Assembly (NCBI RefSeq): GCF_024612015.1
Contig: NZ_CP102512.1
Coordinates: 744,001-808,000, forward strand
Direction: 5' to 3'
Length of the DNA: 64,000 bases
Source of the DNA: Streptomyces sp. CA-210063
GTDB lineage: Bacteria; Actinomycetota; Actinomycetes; Streptomycetales; Streptomycetaceae
Of the stretch, positions 1 through 12,062 are shown piece after piece. The notes under the pieces are model-generated. The model was not told where the DNA came from. It worked only from the letters and a program-made list of their open reading frames with translations, and did no database searches. Every line of letters starts with the position of its first letter. Positions within the stretch are counted from its first letter, which is position 1. Position numbers and translations under genes: made by a program.

Positions 1-199
1 CGTCGTACCGGACCCAGGTCCCCTCGGGGGCGAGCGCCTGGCCGTCGACAAACTCTCCGGTCTTCTCCAGCCGGGCCGCGAAGTCGTTCATGTACTGCAC
101 GTGCGCCGAGATCTCCTCCGGCGTCCACTGGTCCATGGGCACGTCATTGACGGCAGCCGGGGCGCCTCGGTAGTGCTTGAGCAGCAGGTACTTGGCCAT
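1..199 (-). CDS. YciI-family (DGPF domain) protein, 5' part only
   Basis: The protein begins MAKYLLLKHYRGAP and continues with a PMDQWTPEEISAHVQYMNDF stretch typical of the YciI/DGPF family of small ferredoxin-like-fold proteins. The family is often encoded beside ECF sigma factors, and its reaction is unknown in most cases. The ATG at 199-197 is preceded by a GGAGAC ribosome site. Only the first 66 codons are present because the gene leaves the window at position 1. The family call is fairly safe; no function can be assigned. Confidence 0.85.
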   Translation of the reverse strand, partial: MAKYLLLKHYRGAPAAVNDVPMDQWTPEEISAHVQYMNDFAARLEKTGEFVDGQALAPEGTWVRYD

Positions 200-241
200 G
201 GTCGGTCTCCTCGGTACTGGTGCGACCCATTGTGGTCGCGT

Positions 242-496
242 TCACAGCGGGGACGGAGCCGGCCACGCGTTCTCGACATCACCGCCCGATTTTTTTCGGC
301 TCTTGTGGATGAGCGGTGCTCGGGGAGCCGAAATGGGAGCGGCGCCCACGGGTTTCGCGGTGGCGGTGGCGGTGAGCTGGTGCTGTAGCCGGACCTTGGC
401 CAGGCCGTAGTACCGGCATGGGCGCAGGCCGAAGGCGCGCGGGCAGAGGACAGGAAACCCATCCTCTGGCCGCCAGTCGTCGCTGCCTGAAATCAC
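242..496 (-). pseudogene. C-terminal remnant of an IS1182-like transposase
   Basis: The minus-strand reading contains FGLRPCRYYGLAKVRLQHQL followed by TATAT. This resembles the conserved tail of DDE transposases with an RxxRYxGLxKTxLQHxLTAxAxN signature (IS1182-like). There is no catalytic core, no convincing start and no neighbouring terminal repeat, so it is a dead fragment between the YciI gene and the SDR gene. The family call rests on one conserved block of about 28 residues (roughly 356-442). Confidence 0.5.
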
Positions 497-1308
497 TGAT
501 CCGTGTAGCGAGCCGCAGGGGCGGGCCGGAAGCCGCCCGCCATCACCATGGCCTCAGCGGCGAGCAACGCGTCCAGAGCGGAGTCCTGTTCCTCCAGGCC
601 AGGGACGCAGACGGTCTCACCGAGACGCAGACCCGCGAGGCTGGCCGAGGCCACGTCCTCGGGCAGCATGGCCCGGGGGTTGCCGCGTGAGACGCCACCG
701 TTCCACTCCGTCGCGACAATGCTGGGGCACACCACCTGGACACGGACCGGGGTATCGGCGAGTTCACCGGCGAGCGTGCGCGTGAATCCCAGGGTGGCGG
801 TCTTCGCAGCGACGTAGAGCGTACGCCGGGGCGCTCGCGCGGGCGCGTCGTCCGCACCGCCGACGCCGCCGAGGGTGCTGCCCGCGCTGAAGGCGAGGAG
901 CGAGGCGACGGTGACGACGGCGCCTTCGCCCGCCGCGAGCATTCCGGGAAGTGCGGCGCGGACCAGCTGAATGGGGGCGACGGCGTTGAGGGTGAGCAGG
1001 CGGTCGATCTCGGCCGGGTCGACATCGGTGAGCGGGGCGTAGCCGCCGGCGCCGGCGTTGCTGATCAGCATGCGTACGTCGCCGGCGGCCAGGCGGTCGG
1101 TGACAGCGGCGATGCCGTCGTGGGTGGCGAGGTCGGCGGGCAGCACCTCGACGCTCGCTCCTTGGGCGCGGAGTTCCTCGGCGAGGTCGGCGAGCCGGTC
1201 GGCGCGTCGCGCCACCAGGACGAGGTCGTGGTCGTCTGCGAGAAGACGGGCGTAGGCGGCGCCGATTCCGGAGGAGGCGCCAGTGATCAGAGCGATGGTG
1301 CGAGTCAT
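493..1308 (-). CDS. SDR-family NAD(P)-dependent oxidoreductase
   Basis: This is a classical short-chain dehydrogenase of 271 residues. The N-terminus MTRTIALITGASSGIG carries the TGxxxGIG cofactor motif, an NAG motif follows (LISNAGAGGY), and the catalytic Tyr/Lys is in YVAAKTATLGF. The substrate is unknown; the long loop before the catalytic Tyr suggests a specialised pocket. The ATG at 1308 is chosen because the glycine motif then starts at the usual place; an in-frame ATG at 1338 would add ten residues. It is divergent from the marR gene at 1362, so the regulator probably controls it through the operator at 1340-1351. Confidence 0.88.
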   Translation of the reverse strand: MTRTIALITGASSGIGAAYARLLADDHDLVLVARRADRLADLAEELRAQGASVEVLPADLATHDGIAAVTDRLAAGDVRMLISNAGAGGYAPLTDVDPAEIDRLLTLNAVAPIQLVRAALPGMLAAGEGAVVTVASLLAFSAGSTLGGVGGADDAPARAPRRTLYVAAKTATLGFTRTLAGELADTPVRVQVVCPSIVATEWNGGVSRGNPRAMLPEDVASASLAGLRLGETVCVPGLEEQDSALDALLAAEAMVMAGGFRPAPAARYTDQ

Positions 1309-1339
1309 GGGACCAGTGTCTGCAAACGCTGGGCTCATG

Positions 1340-1351
1340 TCAAACGTTTGA
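1340..1351. promoter_or_regulatory. Perfect palindrome TCAAACGTTTGA, likely MarR operator
   Basis: TCAAACGTTTGA is a perfect 12-bp inverted repeat in the short gap between the divergent SDR and MarR genes. A second CAAACG half-site lies at 1323-1328. The MarR family typically binds such short palindromes in divergent promoters and is released by a small-molecule ligand. Assignment to the adjacent regulator is inferred from position. Confidence 0.6.
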
Positions 1352-1361
1352 TGCTCATGAA

Positions 1362-1856
1362 GTGTCGTACCCTTCTCCTGTGATACGGAACAACGAGGAG
1401 CCCGTCGGGCTCGACGCGCTTGACCGGGTGACCTGGGCGTTGCGCCGCGCGGAGCTGGCGGTGCAGACACTCAAGGAGCAGCGGCTGCGCCCCCTGGGCC
1501 TGGCGGCCTCGCACTACACGCTCCTGATCTCGGTGCACGCCGAACCGGGCCTGACCGGCGCCGAGCTGGCCCGCCGCCTCAACGTCACCCCGCAGGCCGT
1601 CGCCTCACTGGTGGCACGCCTGGAGAGCCGCGGACAGTTGGAGAGACGCGAGCACCCGCGTCACCGGCACGTGCAGGAACTCCACCTCACCGACGCCGGG
1701 CGGGAGGCGCTGCGCGCGGCCGACAAAGTGATCTCCGACATCGAGGTACAGATCACCGATGGTCTCGGCGCGGAGGAAGGCGCGCAGCTACGGGCGTTGC
1801 TCGACCGGGTGGCCGAGACGGTTCGCGAGGACCGACCCAGCGGTCCCGCCGGCTGA
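1362..1856 (+). CDS. MarR-family transcriptional regulator
   Basis: The 164-residue protein has the MarR winged-helix layout: N-terminal dimer helix (LDRVTWALRRAELAVQTLKE), recognition helix region (LTGAELARRLNVTPQAVASL), wing with the RREHPRHRHVQELHLTDAGR signature, then C-terminal dimer helices. The GTG at 1362 gives the full open frame; GTG at 1380 is an alternative with the same core. It is divergent from the SDR gene and overlaps the region just downstream of the palindrome at 1340-1351, so autoregulation plus control of the SDR gene is likely. The ligand is unknown. Confidence 0.88.
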   Translation: MSYPSPVIRNNEEPVGLDALDRVTWALRRAELAVQTLKEQRLRPLGLAASHYTLLISVHAEPGLTGAELARRLNVTPQAVASLVARLESRGQLERREHPRHRHVQELHLTDAGREALRAADKVISDIEVQITDGLGAEEGAQLRALLDRVAETVREDRPSGPAG

Positions 1857-2467
1857 AAGTGTCGCCCCGCGAGCGGTGGCCTCCCTGGTGACCCACGGGG
1901 ACGACCGGAGGCCGTCTCCTCCACCGACTGAACCTGCGCCACCGCCACGTGCGGAGCTCCACACCGTGGCTCACCGATCCGTTGGACGGTGCCTCGTCGC
2001 CGGGCGGGCTGGTGCACCGCTGTGCGGCGGGGGCCGCGCTCGCCGAGGTTCCCGCGGCCGGTCTGCTGCTGGCTCGCGGCCTGCGCCATCATCCCGTGCC
2101 GCGCGAGCGGGCCCGACGGATACGTCGTCCGTCCTGTGGCGAGTTCGGCCGCCGTGCTGCTCTGCTTCGGTAGCCACGCCGAGCGTGCCGCACAGCGCGG
2201 GGGCCGGCTCGACGAGGAACGGATGGGCGAGGCCGGCCGGGAGATCGCCGCCGGCCACGACATCCACCGTACGCCGACCGCATCCAAGGCGGCCTTGAAC
2301 GTCCCGGCCCTTCTTCGACCACGGCGGGCGACGACGGGCGTCACCCCACGGTCGCTGCCGTCGACAGCGGCGTACTGCGGTCGTGGTACGCGCAGTGACC
2401 GCCGTGGGGCGACGCAAAAGCCGACCGTTTCGCAAGAACCTTGAGGCCTGGAACAGCCCGGAGGTGG
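1857..2467. other. About 600 bp with no recognisable gene
   Basis: Open frames exist on both strands, but none has a plausible start with a ribosome site or a recognisable motif, and all are Arg/Pro/Ala-rich translations typical of shadow frames in GC-rich DNA. The stretch precedes a deleted ABC transporter gene and may contain further decayed sequence. The last 30 bases (ending CCCGGAGGTGG) carry the ribosome site of the ABC ATPase remnant. Confidence 0.5.
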
Positions 2468-3173
2468 ATGGTGATCGAGGTGAACGACCTCAGCAAGAGA
2501 TTCGGGGACAAACTCGCGGTCGATGCGCTGAGCTTCACCGTGCGTCCTGGCGTGGTGACGGGCTTTCTCGGGCCCAACGGCGCGGGCAAGTCGACCACGA
2601 TGCGGATGATCATGGGCCTTGACCGGCCGTCGTCCGGGACGGTCCTCGTCAACGGTCGCCCGTACGAGCAGCACAACGCACCGCTGGAGACGATCGGGGC
2701 GCTGCTGGAGGTGGGGCAAGGTGGTCGTCTTCGCCGTGGTGAGCTTCGTGCTCATGTTCGTCGCGGTCCTAGGGGCTTTCCTCGCCGGTCAGTCGGTCCT
2801 GTCCTCCCGCGATATGGACACCGCCGCGCTGTCCGATCCGGGGGTGTTCCGCGCGGTCGTCGGCGCGGCGGTCTACCTGACCGGTGCCGGGCTGATCGGT
2901 CTGGCGGTCGGCGTCCTGCTGCGCAACACCGCCGGGGCGATCACCCTCGTGGTGGGCGCGCTGTTCGTGGTGCCCGGCCTGATCCAGCTCCTGCCCAGCA
3001 GCTGGAACGACGCCATCGGCCCGAACCTGCCGTCGAACGCGGCGAACGCGGTCATGTCCGTGCAGACGAGCGGTGACTCACTGTCACCCGGGTCCGGACT
3101 GGCGGTGTTCGCCGTGTACCTCGTCGTGCTCCTGGCCGGCGCGGCCGTCCTGCTCAAGCGACGCGACGCGTGA
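2468..3173 (+). pseudogene. ABC ATPase N-terminus joined to ABC-2 permease C-terminus (deletion remnant)
   Basis: The first 83 codons encode a normal ABC-2 type ATPase start ([20 protein letters not shown], then Walker [10 protein letters not shown]). After IGALLEV, near 2717, the homology stops. In another frame the sequence continues as the C-terminal half of an ABC-2 permease ([20 protein letters not shown], then several membrane helices) ending LLKRRDA with a stop at 3173. The Q-loop, signature, Walker B, the rest of the ATPase and the first permease helices are missing. The two halves are out of frame, so no fusion protein is made. It probably derives from an ATPase-permease operon of the kind often linked to NarL-type sensor pairs such as the one just downstream. 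Confidence 0.75.
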
Positions 3174-3244
3174 GCCCGGTTGCCGCGGGCACCCCGCCGG
3201 CCCGCTCGTACGCCTTCGGTCGTGCGGACAGGCGGCCGCATCCG

Positions 3245-3307
3245 CCCGAAACCGAGGATCTGTATCCCGAAACCGAGGATCTGTATCCCGAAACCGAGGA
3301 TCTGTAC
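3245..3307. repeat. Three tandem copies of a 21-bp unit
   Basis: A 21-bp unit containing CCGAAACCGAGGATCTGTA occurs three times head to tail (3245-3265, 3266-3286, 3287-3307); only the last base of the third copy differs. It lies in the leader just before the sensor kinase start, between the permease remnant and GTG 3324. The unit is a multiple of 3 and reads through as PKPRICI repeats, but position and the ribosome site further down suggest it is untranslated. Confidence 0.9.
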
Positions 3308-3323
3308 AAGGAACGGTGAACCC

Positions 3324-4619
3324 GTGATCGGACCGGCGTCGCTGCGACAGGTGACCGGCGCCCACCCGCGCCTGCTGGATGCCGCCCTCGCCACCCTCGT
3401 GGGCGGTGCCGGGATGCTTCCCCTGCTGTTCGGGCAATGGCCCGACGGCGAACAGCCGACAAGGGCCGACGCCGTCGCCGCCGCAGTCGCGTTCCTGCTT
3501 CTGCTGGCCCGCCGCCGGACACCGCTGCCCGTCCTGGCGCTGACCGTGCTCGGGGAGGTGGCCTTCACCGTCCTCGCGTCGTATCCGTCGCGGGTGCTGA
3601 AGATCGCCGCGTTGATCGCGGTCTACACGGTGGCCCGCACGGTCCGCCGGCGCATCGCCTTGATCGCCGTCTCGGGCACGGCCCTCACTCTGTACGCCGT
3701 CATCACCTACGCGACCGATTCCGCCTCCAGCCCGGAGGCCGGCGCCGTGTTCGCCTGGACCGGGATGTTCGCCGCCGTCGGGGCCACCGTACGCACCTGG
3801 CACGACTACGTCGCCGCGATGGAGGAGCGAGCGCTACGGGCGGAGGCGAGCAAGGAAGAAGAGGCCCGCCGCCGGGTCGCCGAGGAACGGCTGCGCATCG
3901 CCCGGGAACTCCACGACGTGATCGCCCACCACATCGCCCTGATCACCATTCAGGCGGGCGTCGCCGGACACTTCCTGCGTGACCGGCCGGACCAGGCCGA
4001 CGCGGCGCTCGCCCACATCCGCGACGGCGGCCGCACCGTCCTGGACGAACTGGGCTCGCTGCTGCGCGTACTACGACAGTCCGACGACGAGTCGTATGAG
4101 ACAGACGAGACAGATGAGATGAACGAGGCGCAACCGACCGAACCCGTCCCCGGCCTGTCCCGCCTCGGACGGCTCCTCGAATCGCTGACCGCCGCGGGGC
4201 TGAGCGTCCGCCACCGGCAGACCGGCCATCCGCGCTCCCTGCCGACCGCCATCGACATAGCCGCCTACCGCGTCATCCAGGAAGGGCTGACCAACGCCCA
4301 CAAGCACGGCGCAACCGCCGAGGCGGACCTGCTCGTCGACTACGGCACCGACGTACTGCGCATCCGGATCACCAATCCCCCGCGCTCCGGCGCGACGCCG
4401 GTCCTGGCCGCGCCGGGCACCGGACACGGGCTGACGGGCATGCGCGAGCGCGCCCACGCGGTCGGCGGCAGCCTCCATGCCGGAATGGACACCGGCGGAC
4501 GTTTCCTCCTCGACGTGCGCCTCCCCCTGCCCGAAACCGGACCACCGACCGACGCCCGCCCATCGGATCGCTCCCGCCCGGCCCCGCGCGCGACCGCCGC
4601 CAAGGGGAGGCAGCGATGA
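3324..4619 (+). CDS. NarL-type two-component sensor histidine kinase
   Basis: This is a 431-residue membrane sensor of the HisKA_3 class. Four to six hydrophobic segments lie in residues 20-155. The dimerisation/phosphoacceptor motif is [14 protein letters not shown] with His about 197, and a HATPase domain follows ([32 protein letters not shown]). It should autophosphorylate and pass phosphate to the regulator at 4616. The GTG at 3324 is preferred because AAGGAACG sits upstream; the longer frame from 3180 would translate the 21-bp repeats. Its stop overlaps the regulator start (ATGA), showing translational coupling. The signal is unknown. Confidence 0.88.
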   Translation: MIGPASLRQVTGAHPRLLDAALATLVGGAGMLPLLFGQWPDGEQPTRADAVAAAVAFLLLLARRRTPLPVLALTVLGEVAFTVLASYPSRVLKIAALIAVYTVARTVRRRIALIAVSGTALTLYAVITYATDSASSPEAGAVFAWTGMFAAVGATVRTWHDYVAAMEERALRAEASKEEEARRRVAEERLRIARELHDVIAHHIALITIQAGVAGHFLRDRPDQADAALAHIRDGGRTVLDELGSLLRVLRQSDDESYETDETDEMNEAQPTEPVPGLSRLGRLLESLTAAGLSVRHRQTGHPRSLPTAIDIAAYRVIQEGLTNAHKHGATAEADLLVDYGTDVLRIRITNPPRSGATPVLAAPGTGHGLTGMRERAHAVGGSLHAGMDTGGRFLLDVRLPLPETGPPTDARPSDRSRPAPRATAAKGRQR

Positions 4620-5281
4620 CCATCCGCGTTCTGCTCGCCGACGACCAGGCCCTCGTCCGCACCAGCTTCCGCCTGATCATCGAGTCGGAGCCCGACCTGG
4701 AGGTCGTCGGAGAGGCGGCGACGGGCGCCGAGGCGGTCAGCCTGGCCCGCGCCACCCGTGCCGACGTCGTACTGATGGACATCCGGATGCCCGACCTGGA
4801 CGGCCTCGCCGCCACCCGCGCCATCTCGGCGGACGAAGACCTCGCGGGCGTACGGGTGCTGATCCTGACGACTTTCGAAGCCGACGAGTACGTTTTCCAG
4901 GCGCTGCGTGCCGGGGCCAGCGGCTTCCTCGGAAAAGGCGTGGAACTCTCCGACCTCCTCGACGCCATCCGTCTGGTCGCCCACGGAGAGGCACTGCTGT
5001 CCCCCAGCGCCACCAAGGCCCTCATCGCCCACTACCTTTCCACACCCGACAGGACGAGCACCCCGGCCCCGGCGCTGACGAGTCTGACCGCACGCGAACG
5101 CCAAGTGCTCGTCCTCGTGGCCGCCGGCCTCTCCAACGACACGATCGCCGAACAGCTCCACATCTCCACCTCGACCGCCAAGACCCACGTGAACCGCGTG
5201 ATGGCCAAACTCGGCGCCCGCGACCGCGCCCAACTCGTCGTGATCGCCTACCAGACCGGCCACGCCCACCCCGGTGCATGA
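4616..5281 (+). CDS. NarL/LuxR-type response regulator
   Basis: The 221-residue regulator has a receiver domain ([18 protein letters not shown]; phosphoacceptor Asp55 in [10 protein letters not shown] and K positions conserved) and a C-terminal LuxR helix-turn-helix ([20 protein letters not shown], then [14 protein letters not shown]). It partners the kinase it overlaps by four bases. Targets are unknown; the broken ABC transporter upstream is a likely former target because this arrangement is common in Streptomyces. Confidence 0.92.
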   Translation: MTIRVLLADDQALVRTSFRLIIESEPDLEVVGEAATGAEAVSLARATRADVVLMDIRMPDLDGLAATRAISADEDLAGVRVLILTTFEADEYVFQALRAGASGFLGKGVELSDLLDAIRLVAHGEALLSPSATKALIAHYLSTPDRTSTPAPALTSLTARERQVLVLVAAGLSNDTIAEQLHISTSTAKTHVNRVMAKLGARDRAQLVVIAYQTGHAHPGA

Positions 5282-5678
5282 CCCGACCGCACACCACTCG
5301 GCGCGCGCCGATTGCCCATCGGTTGCCGGGCGGCGTCTGTGCGGGGTTACGGCGCCGCCGCCAGGCCGGGCAGAGACTGCGCGGGATGGTGGATGGGGCC
5401 GGTGCCGTGCGACAGGGGCAGGCCCGTGCCGGACGTCTGTCTGCGGTGGCAGCACGCTTCATCGCGGGCGGCTGGGGCGGCTCCGGTCGTGTCGCCGTAC
5501 ACCAGTCGCTGTGCCCCCGTTCAATCCCAGCGGTCGCGCCTTCGCGTAGCCCCCTGAGGGGAGAATCGCTCCCCCGGAGAACGGTAGGGAGGGGACATTT
5601 CCTTACCCCTCACAGCGCGCTCTTCCGATGCGAAGCTCGGTCACGCACCGAGCAAGGCATTCGAGGAGCCCCGTCGCC
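5282..5678. other. About 400 bp without a gene, leader of the wrbA remnant
   Basis: No convincing reading frame is visible. The right part is promoter-like for the wrbA remnant: an imperfect inverted repeat at 5583-5607 and a GAGGAG ribosome site before ATG 5679. The left part has only Arg-rich open frames and may contain unrecognised decayed sequence. Confidence 0.5.
5583..5607. promoter_or_regulatory. Imperfect inverted repeat upstream of the wrbA remnant
   Basis: GGTAGGGAG and TTCCTTACC form 9-bp arms (7 of 9 paired) around a short spacer. The relatively AT-rich arms stand out from the surroundings. HxlR-type regulators often control quinone reductase genes through such sites, but no regulator gene is adjacent, so binding is speculation. 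Confidence 0.4.
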
Positions 5679-5784
5679 ATGTCCCCTTCCGGCCGCCCCA
5701 TGGTCGCCATCGCCTTCCCCCCCGGGCTACGGCCACACAGCCGTCACCGCCGAAGCCGTGGCGCGTGGCGCCGAGGGAGCCGGT
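5679..5784 (+). pseudogene. N-terminal remnant of a WrbA-like NAD(P)H:quinone oxidoreductase
   Basis: The reading MSPSGRPMVAIAF followed, one frame over, by GYGHTAVTAEAVARGAEGAG matches the start of WrbA-type flavodoxin-fold quinone reductases (VAIAFHSGYGHTA). A +1 shift within a run of C residues near 5716-5723 breaks the frame, and the homology ends near 5784, leaving about 35 of roughly 200 codons. An intact start and ribosome site (GAGGAG) remain. Confidence 0.65.
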
Positions 5785-5891
5785 CCCGAAGCGCTCCGCA
5801 GGTCGGACATCGCCACCGCGGAACACCTGGGGGCACGTCGCGCGCCAGGCCGCGATCTTCCGCGCCGGGCGGGCCCGCCCTCACCGCCTGA

Positions 5892-6074
5892 CCACACGAC
5901 TACGCGGACGACGAGGGCCACGTCTTCGTGTACGGGCGCTACCACGCCGAGACGAGGACCGGGAACACGGCCGACGTCCGGTTCATCCACCTGTGGACCG
6001 TCCGCGACGGCAAGGCCGTGAGTATGCGGCAGGCCGCCGACAGCCACGTCCTCCAGGAAGCCCTCAAGGGCTGA
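5892..6074 (+). pseudogene. C-terminal remnant of a SnoaL-like (NTF2-fold) protein
   Basis: The frame ending at the TGA 6072-6074 reads HVFVYGRYHAETRTGN and then VRFIHLWTVRDGKAV with QAADSHVLQEALKG at the end. This is the typical last third of SnoaL-like/ketosteroid-isomerase-fold proteins. No start or N-terminal half is present; the sequence to its left belongs to the wrbA remnant. The pair therefore looks like a deletion joining two genes. Confidence 0.6.
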
Positions 6075-6098
6075 GCCCCCACCTATCAGGAGCCACCC

Positions 6099-6797
6099 AT
6101 GGCGAAGATCCTCTTCGTGATCACCGCGTCCGACCACTGGACCCTGGCCGACGGAACCCGGCAGCCGGCCGGCTTCTGGGCCGAGGAAGCGATCGGCCCG
6201 TACCAGGTCTTCAAGGAGGCCGGATACGAGATCGCGGCGGCGACACCCGGCGGTGTGCCGCCCACGGCGGACGCGCTCAGCCTCAGCCCGGAGTTCAACG
6301 GCGGCGAGGAAGGCGCGGAGCGCATGCGGACCGCGCTGCGCGAGGCCACCGAGCTGGCGCATCCGATGCGCATCGAGGACGTACGCATCGACGACTACGT
6401 GGCCGTCTTCTACCCCGGCGGCTGGGGCCCGATGGAGGACCTGCCCGACAACGCCGCCTCCGGCAAGCTGCTCACCGAGTGGCTCGCCTCCGGCAAACCG
6501 CTGTCCCTGGTGTGCCACGGCCCCGCGGCGCTGCTGGCCACCATCGGCCCGGACGGAACGTCCCCGTTCGCCGGCTACCGGCTGACCGGCCTCTCCAACG
6601 CCGAGGAGAAGCTGAACGGCCTCGCGGACCGCGCGAAGTGGCTGCTGCAGGACCGCCTCGTGGGCGAACTCGGCGCGGACTACCGCGAGACCGAGCCGTT
6701 CACCCCGCACGTCGAGGTCGACCGCACCCTGCTCACCGGCCAGAACCCGGGCTCGGCGGTCCCGCTGGCCCAGGAGCTGGTCAAGGCACTGGGCTGA
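6099..6797 (+). CDS. DJ-1/PfpI-family type 1 glutamine amidotransferase-like protein
   Basis: The protein has 232 residues. The nucleophile elbow is LVCHGPAALL with Cys139 and His140, and a Glu near residue 30 (FWAEEAIGPYQVF) completes the usual set. Members act as glyoxalase III/deglycase or chaperone-like stress proteins; the GFWAEE...P start is close to the Hsp31/YDR533C-like branch. The ATG at 6099 follows AGGAGCC. Length is normal and the gene appears intact although remnants surround it. Confidence 0.88.
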   Translation: MAKILFVITASDHWTLADGTRQPAGFWAEEAIGPYQVFKEAGYEIAAATPGGVPPTADALSLSPEFNGGEEGAERMRTALREATELAHPMRIEDVRIDDYVAVFYPGGWGPMEDLPDNAASGKLLTEWLASGKPLSLVCHGPAALLATIGPDGTSPFAGYRLTGLSNAEEKLNGLADRAKWLLQDRLVGELGADYRETEPFTPHVEVDRTLLTGQNPGSAVPLAQELVKALG

Positions 6798-6989
6798 CGC
6801 CACCGCTGTGTGCTCACTCGGCGGCCCGCATCTACGTCGAGTGCGTAGGGGCCACCGAATCCTGTTGCCTGGCCGCACGGGTCGGACCGTGGGATTCTGA
6901 GGCGTCAGCCGAGCCGAACGTAGCCAAGTGATCCCTCCCCCCACTCTCACGATGCCGGGTTTCTGTGCGAGGCTGGAGATCTGGAGATC

Positions 6990-8052
<1,063 letters not shown>

Positions 8053-8059
8053 CCGGGAT

Positions 8060-8090
8060 GGGATGGCTTCCTCCTCAAGGAAGCCATCCC
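8060..8090 (+). terminator. 13-bp perfect hairpin after the aldo/keto reductase
   Basis: GGGATGGCTTCCT (8060-8072) pairs perfectly with AGGAAGCCATCCC (8078-8090) around a 5-base loop, eight bases after the reductase stop. No U-run follows, as is common in Streptomyces terminators. Confidence 0.75.
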
Positions 8091-8229
8091 ACGCGTACGG
8101 CCGCGGCGCCGGTGAGAGTGAAGGGCGCACGACCATCCGGGCGTCGACCGCGTGGCGCGCCGTCGACCGTGGTGTGTGTGGTGTGCCCTGAGAGCTTGTG
8201 ACGGCTCACCCGTGAAGGAGACACACGGC

Positions 8230-8622
8230 ATGTTCGGACAGTCGCAGGCGTTCAGCGGCTTCGCGGTCGACGACCTCGGCGAGGCCCGCAGGTTCTACGG
8301 TGAGACCCTCGGTCTCCAGGTGGAGGAGACCGGGCAGGGGGACATGAGGATGCTGACCCTCACACTCGGCAGCGGCGCGCGTGTCTTCGTTTACCCGAAG
8401 GAGACCCACACCCCCGCGACGTTCACGATTCTCAACTTCCCCGTGGACGACATCGAGGCCGCCGCCGATGAACTGGGGCGGCGCGGCGTGAGCCTTGAGC
8501 GCTATCCCGGGTTCGACCATGACGAAAAGGGCGTCGTCCGGGTCGGTGACGGCGGCCCTGCGGCGATCGCCTGGTTCACCGACCCCGCCGGGAACGTTCT
8601 CTCCGTGCTCCAGGAGCATTGA
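8230..8622 (+). CDS. VOC/glyoxalase-fold protein
   Basis: The 130-residue single-unit VOC protein starts [20 protein letters not shown] and ends [15 protein letters not shown]. The fold places metal ligands near the ends of these two segments, but the first His is replaced (FSGFAVDD), so it may be non-catalytic or a binding/resistance protein. The ATG at 8230 follows GAAGGAG at 8214-8220 with ideal spacing, which excludes the longer frame from 8152. Confidence 0.87.
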   Translation: MFGQSQAFSGFAVDDLGEARRFYGETLGLQVEETGQGDMRMLTLTLGSGARVFVYPKETHTPATFTILNFPVDDIEAAADELGRRGVSLERYPGFDHDEKGVVRVGDGGPAAIAWFTDPAGNVLSVLQEH

Positions 8623-8785
8623 CGATCGGGGCCCGGTCCGGCATCGCTCGGATGTCGCCGCTGTCGTGCGAGTGGCGTCCCGGGCGGCGGGCACGCGTGC
8701 TGTGGGTGGAGCGCGCGTGCCCACCGGGGAAGCGCTGCGGGAGCTCTGAGCGATCGGCGTCACCGCGCCGGCCGGGACATCGGGT

Positions 8786-11098
<2,313 letters not shown>

Positions 11099-11175
11099 TT
11101 ACGTCGATGCTGCCGTACCGGCGCACGGCCACCTCCTGCTCGACAGGACCACACACTCTCGAGCATTCCCGCAGG

Positions 11176-11313
11176 TCAGCGCAGCCAGCCGCGCGGCTTC
11201 AACAGCACGGGCGGCAGTTCCGGAGCCGGTAGCGGATCACCGTCATACCCCTTCACCTCACCGAATCGCCGCCCCTCCGTCCAGTCCTGACGCGCCTGCA
11301 CGATCTCAGCAAC
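11176..11313 (-). pseudogene. Duplicated C-terminal fragment of a pirin gene
   Basis: The last 46 codons (VAEIVQARQDWTEGRRFGEV, then PAPELPPVLLKPRG) are nearly the same as the end of the intact pirin gene at 28806-29771 (EEIVQARQDWMEGTRFGEVK, then SAPELPPVSLKPRG). The similarity continues past the stop codon into CCCGCAGGTCAGCGCA at both sites, so DNA and not just protein similarity is shared. No pirin N-terminus is present here. Confidence 0.8.
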
Positions 11314-11396
11314 CTTGAGTTCCGCTGTCCTGGTCCGTGCGATGGGGTCGTTTTTCAAGGAGTGCGAGCATCCGCGGTCGCGGTGGTCGAAGTGTC

Positions 11397-11555
11397 CCCA
11401 CCCGCTGCGTGGGCTGCGGGCACTTCCGCACCGACGTGTCCCACCTCCCCGATCTGGAGGCTCACCTCGCTGATCTGCCGCGCAGTCGGGAACGGCTCGC
11501 CGCGTTCAGCGCCGACACCTGGGCCAGGGACGAGGCGATGCCATCCGACGAGGAA
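11397..11555 (+). pseudogene. Remnant of a site-specific integrase/recombinase C-terminal region
   Basis: The stretch RCVGCGHFRTDVSHLPDLEA followed by DLPRSRERLAAF and AMPSDEE resembles a Cys-containing region near the end of large Streptomyces tyrosine-type recombinases (CVGCxFFRTDxSYLPDL, LRxRERL). No catalytic motifs are present and the frame drifts into unrecognised sequence after DEE. It is taken as a fossil of a mobile element between katG and the gene at 12063. Confidence 0.5.
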
Positions 11556-12062
11556 AACACTCGTTTTCTGCACCGCGGTGTTGACCGCCTCCAGGCCCGA
11601 GGCACCTGGCATCGGCACTGCCCCGCTTTCCCCCCAGCCGCCCGGCTGCCGGCCCTGCAGTGCGCCCTACGCGCCGACGCCTGCGGCCAGGTCCGGCTCC
11701 CGGCAGGCCTGCTGCACGGCATGCGCCTGCAGGGACGCCAGGAACTGTGGCAGGAACTGGCCCAGGACCGGTAGCCGGGGATGCCGGTCCTGAAGTCGGC
11801 ACCGGTGCGGTGAATCTGCTCGATGCCACAGTCCTGGACCAGGCACCCGGCCGCAGCGCGCGCCGCCGCGCCGCTCACTGGGCGCTTCACCGCGTCCGGA
11901 CATGCTCGAGTAGAACAGCCCGCTCCGGCTATCCGTACTATCTCCAGAGCAGGGCACTGTGCACTGGATATCGCTGCCGCCCCGCAGGCACCGGCCTGGG
12001 AAAGCACACTTGTGTGGCAGGCCCTTCAACTCCGGCCTTGAGCCGGGAAAGGTTGTGCACCC
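11556..12062. other. About 500 bp with no recognisable gene
   Basis: Open frames run through on both strands but carry no motif I recognise. One segment (11680-11770) reads VRLPAGLLHGMRLQGRQELW in the frame continuing from the integrase remnant, which may be a piece of another protein. The last bases (GGGAAAGG before ATG 12063) hold the ribosome site of the next gene. Confidence 0.45.

Noticed and set aside
1661..2755. Long minus-strand open frame of 364 codons opposite the MarR gene and beyond
   Set aside because: It overlaps the well-supported MarR gene, is rich in Arg/Pro/Ser and has no motif or ribosome site; it is an antisense shadow.
4340..5455. Minus-strand 371-codon frame opposite the kinase and regulator genes
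   Set aside because: Both plus-strand genes have complete catalytic motifs and start signals; the minus-strand translation is low-complexity shadow.
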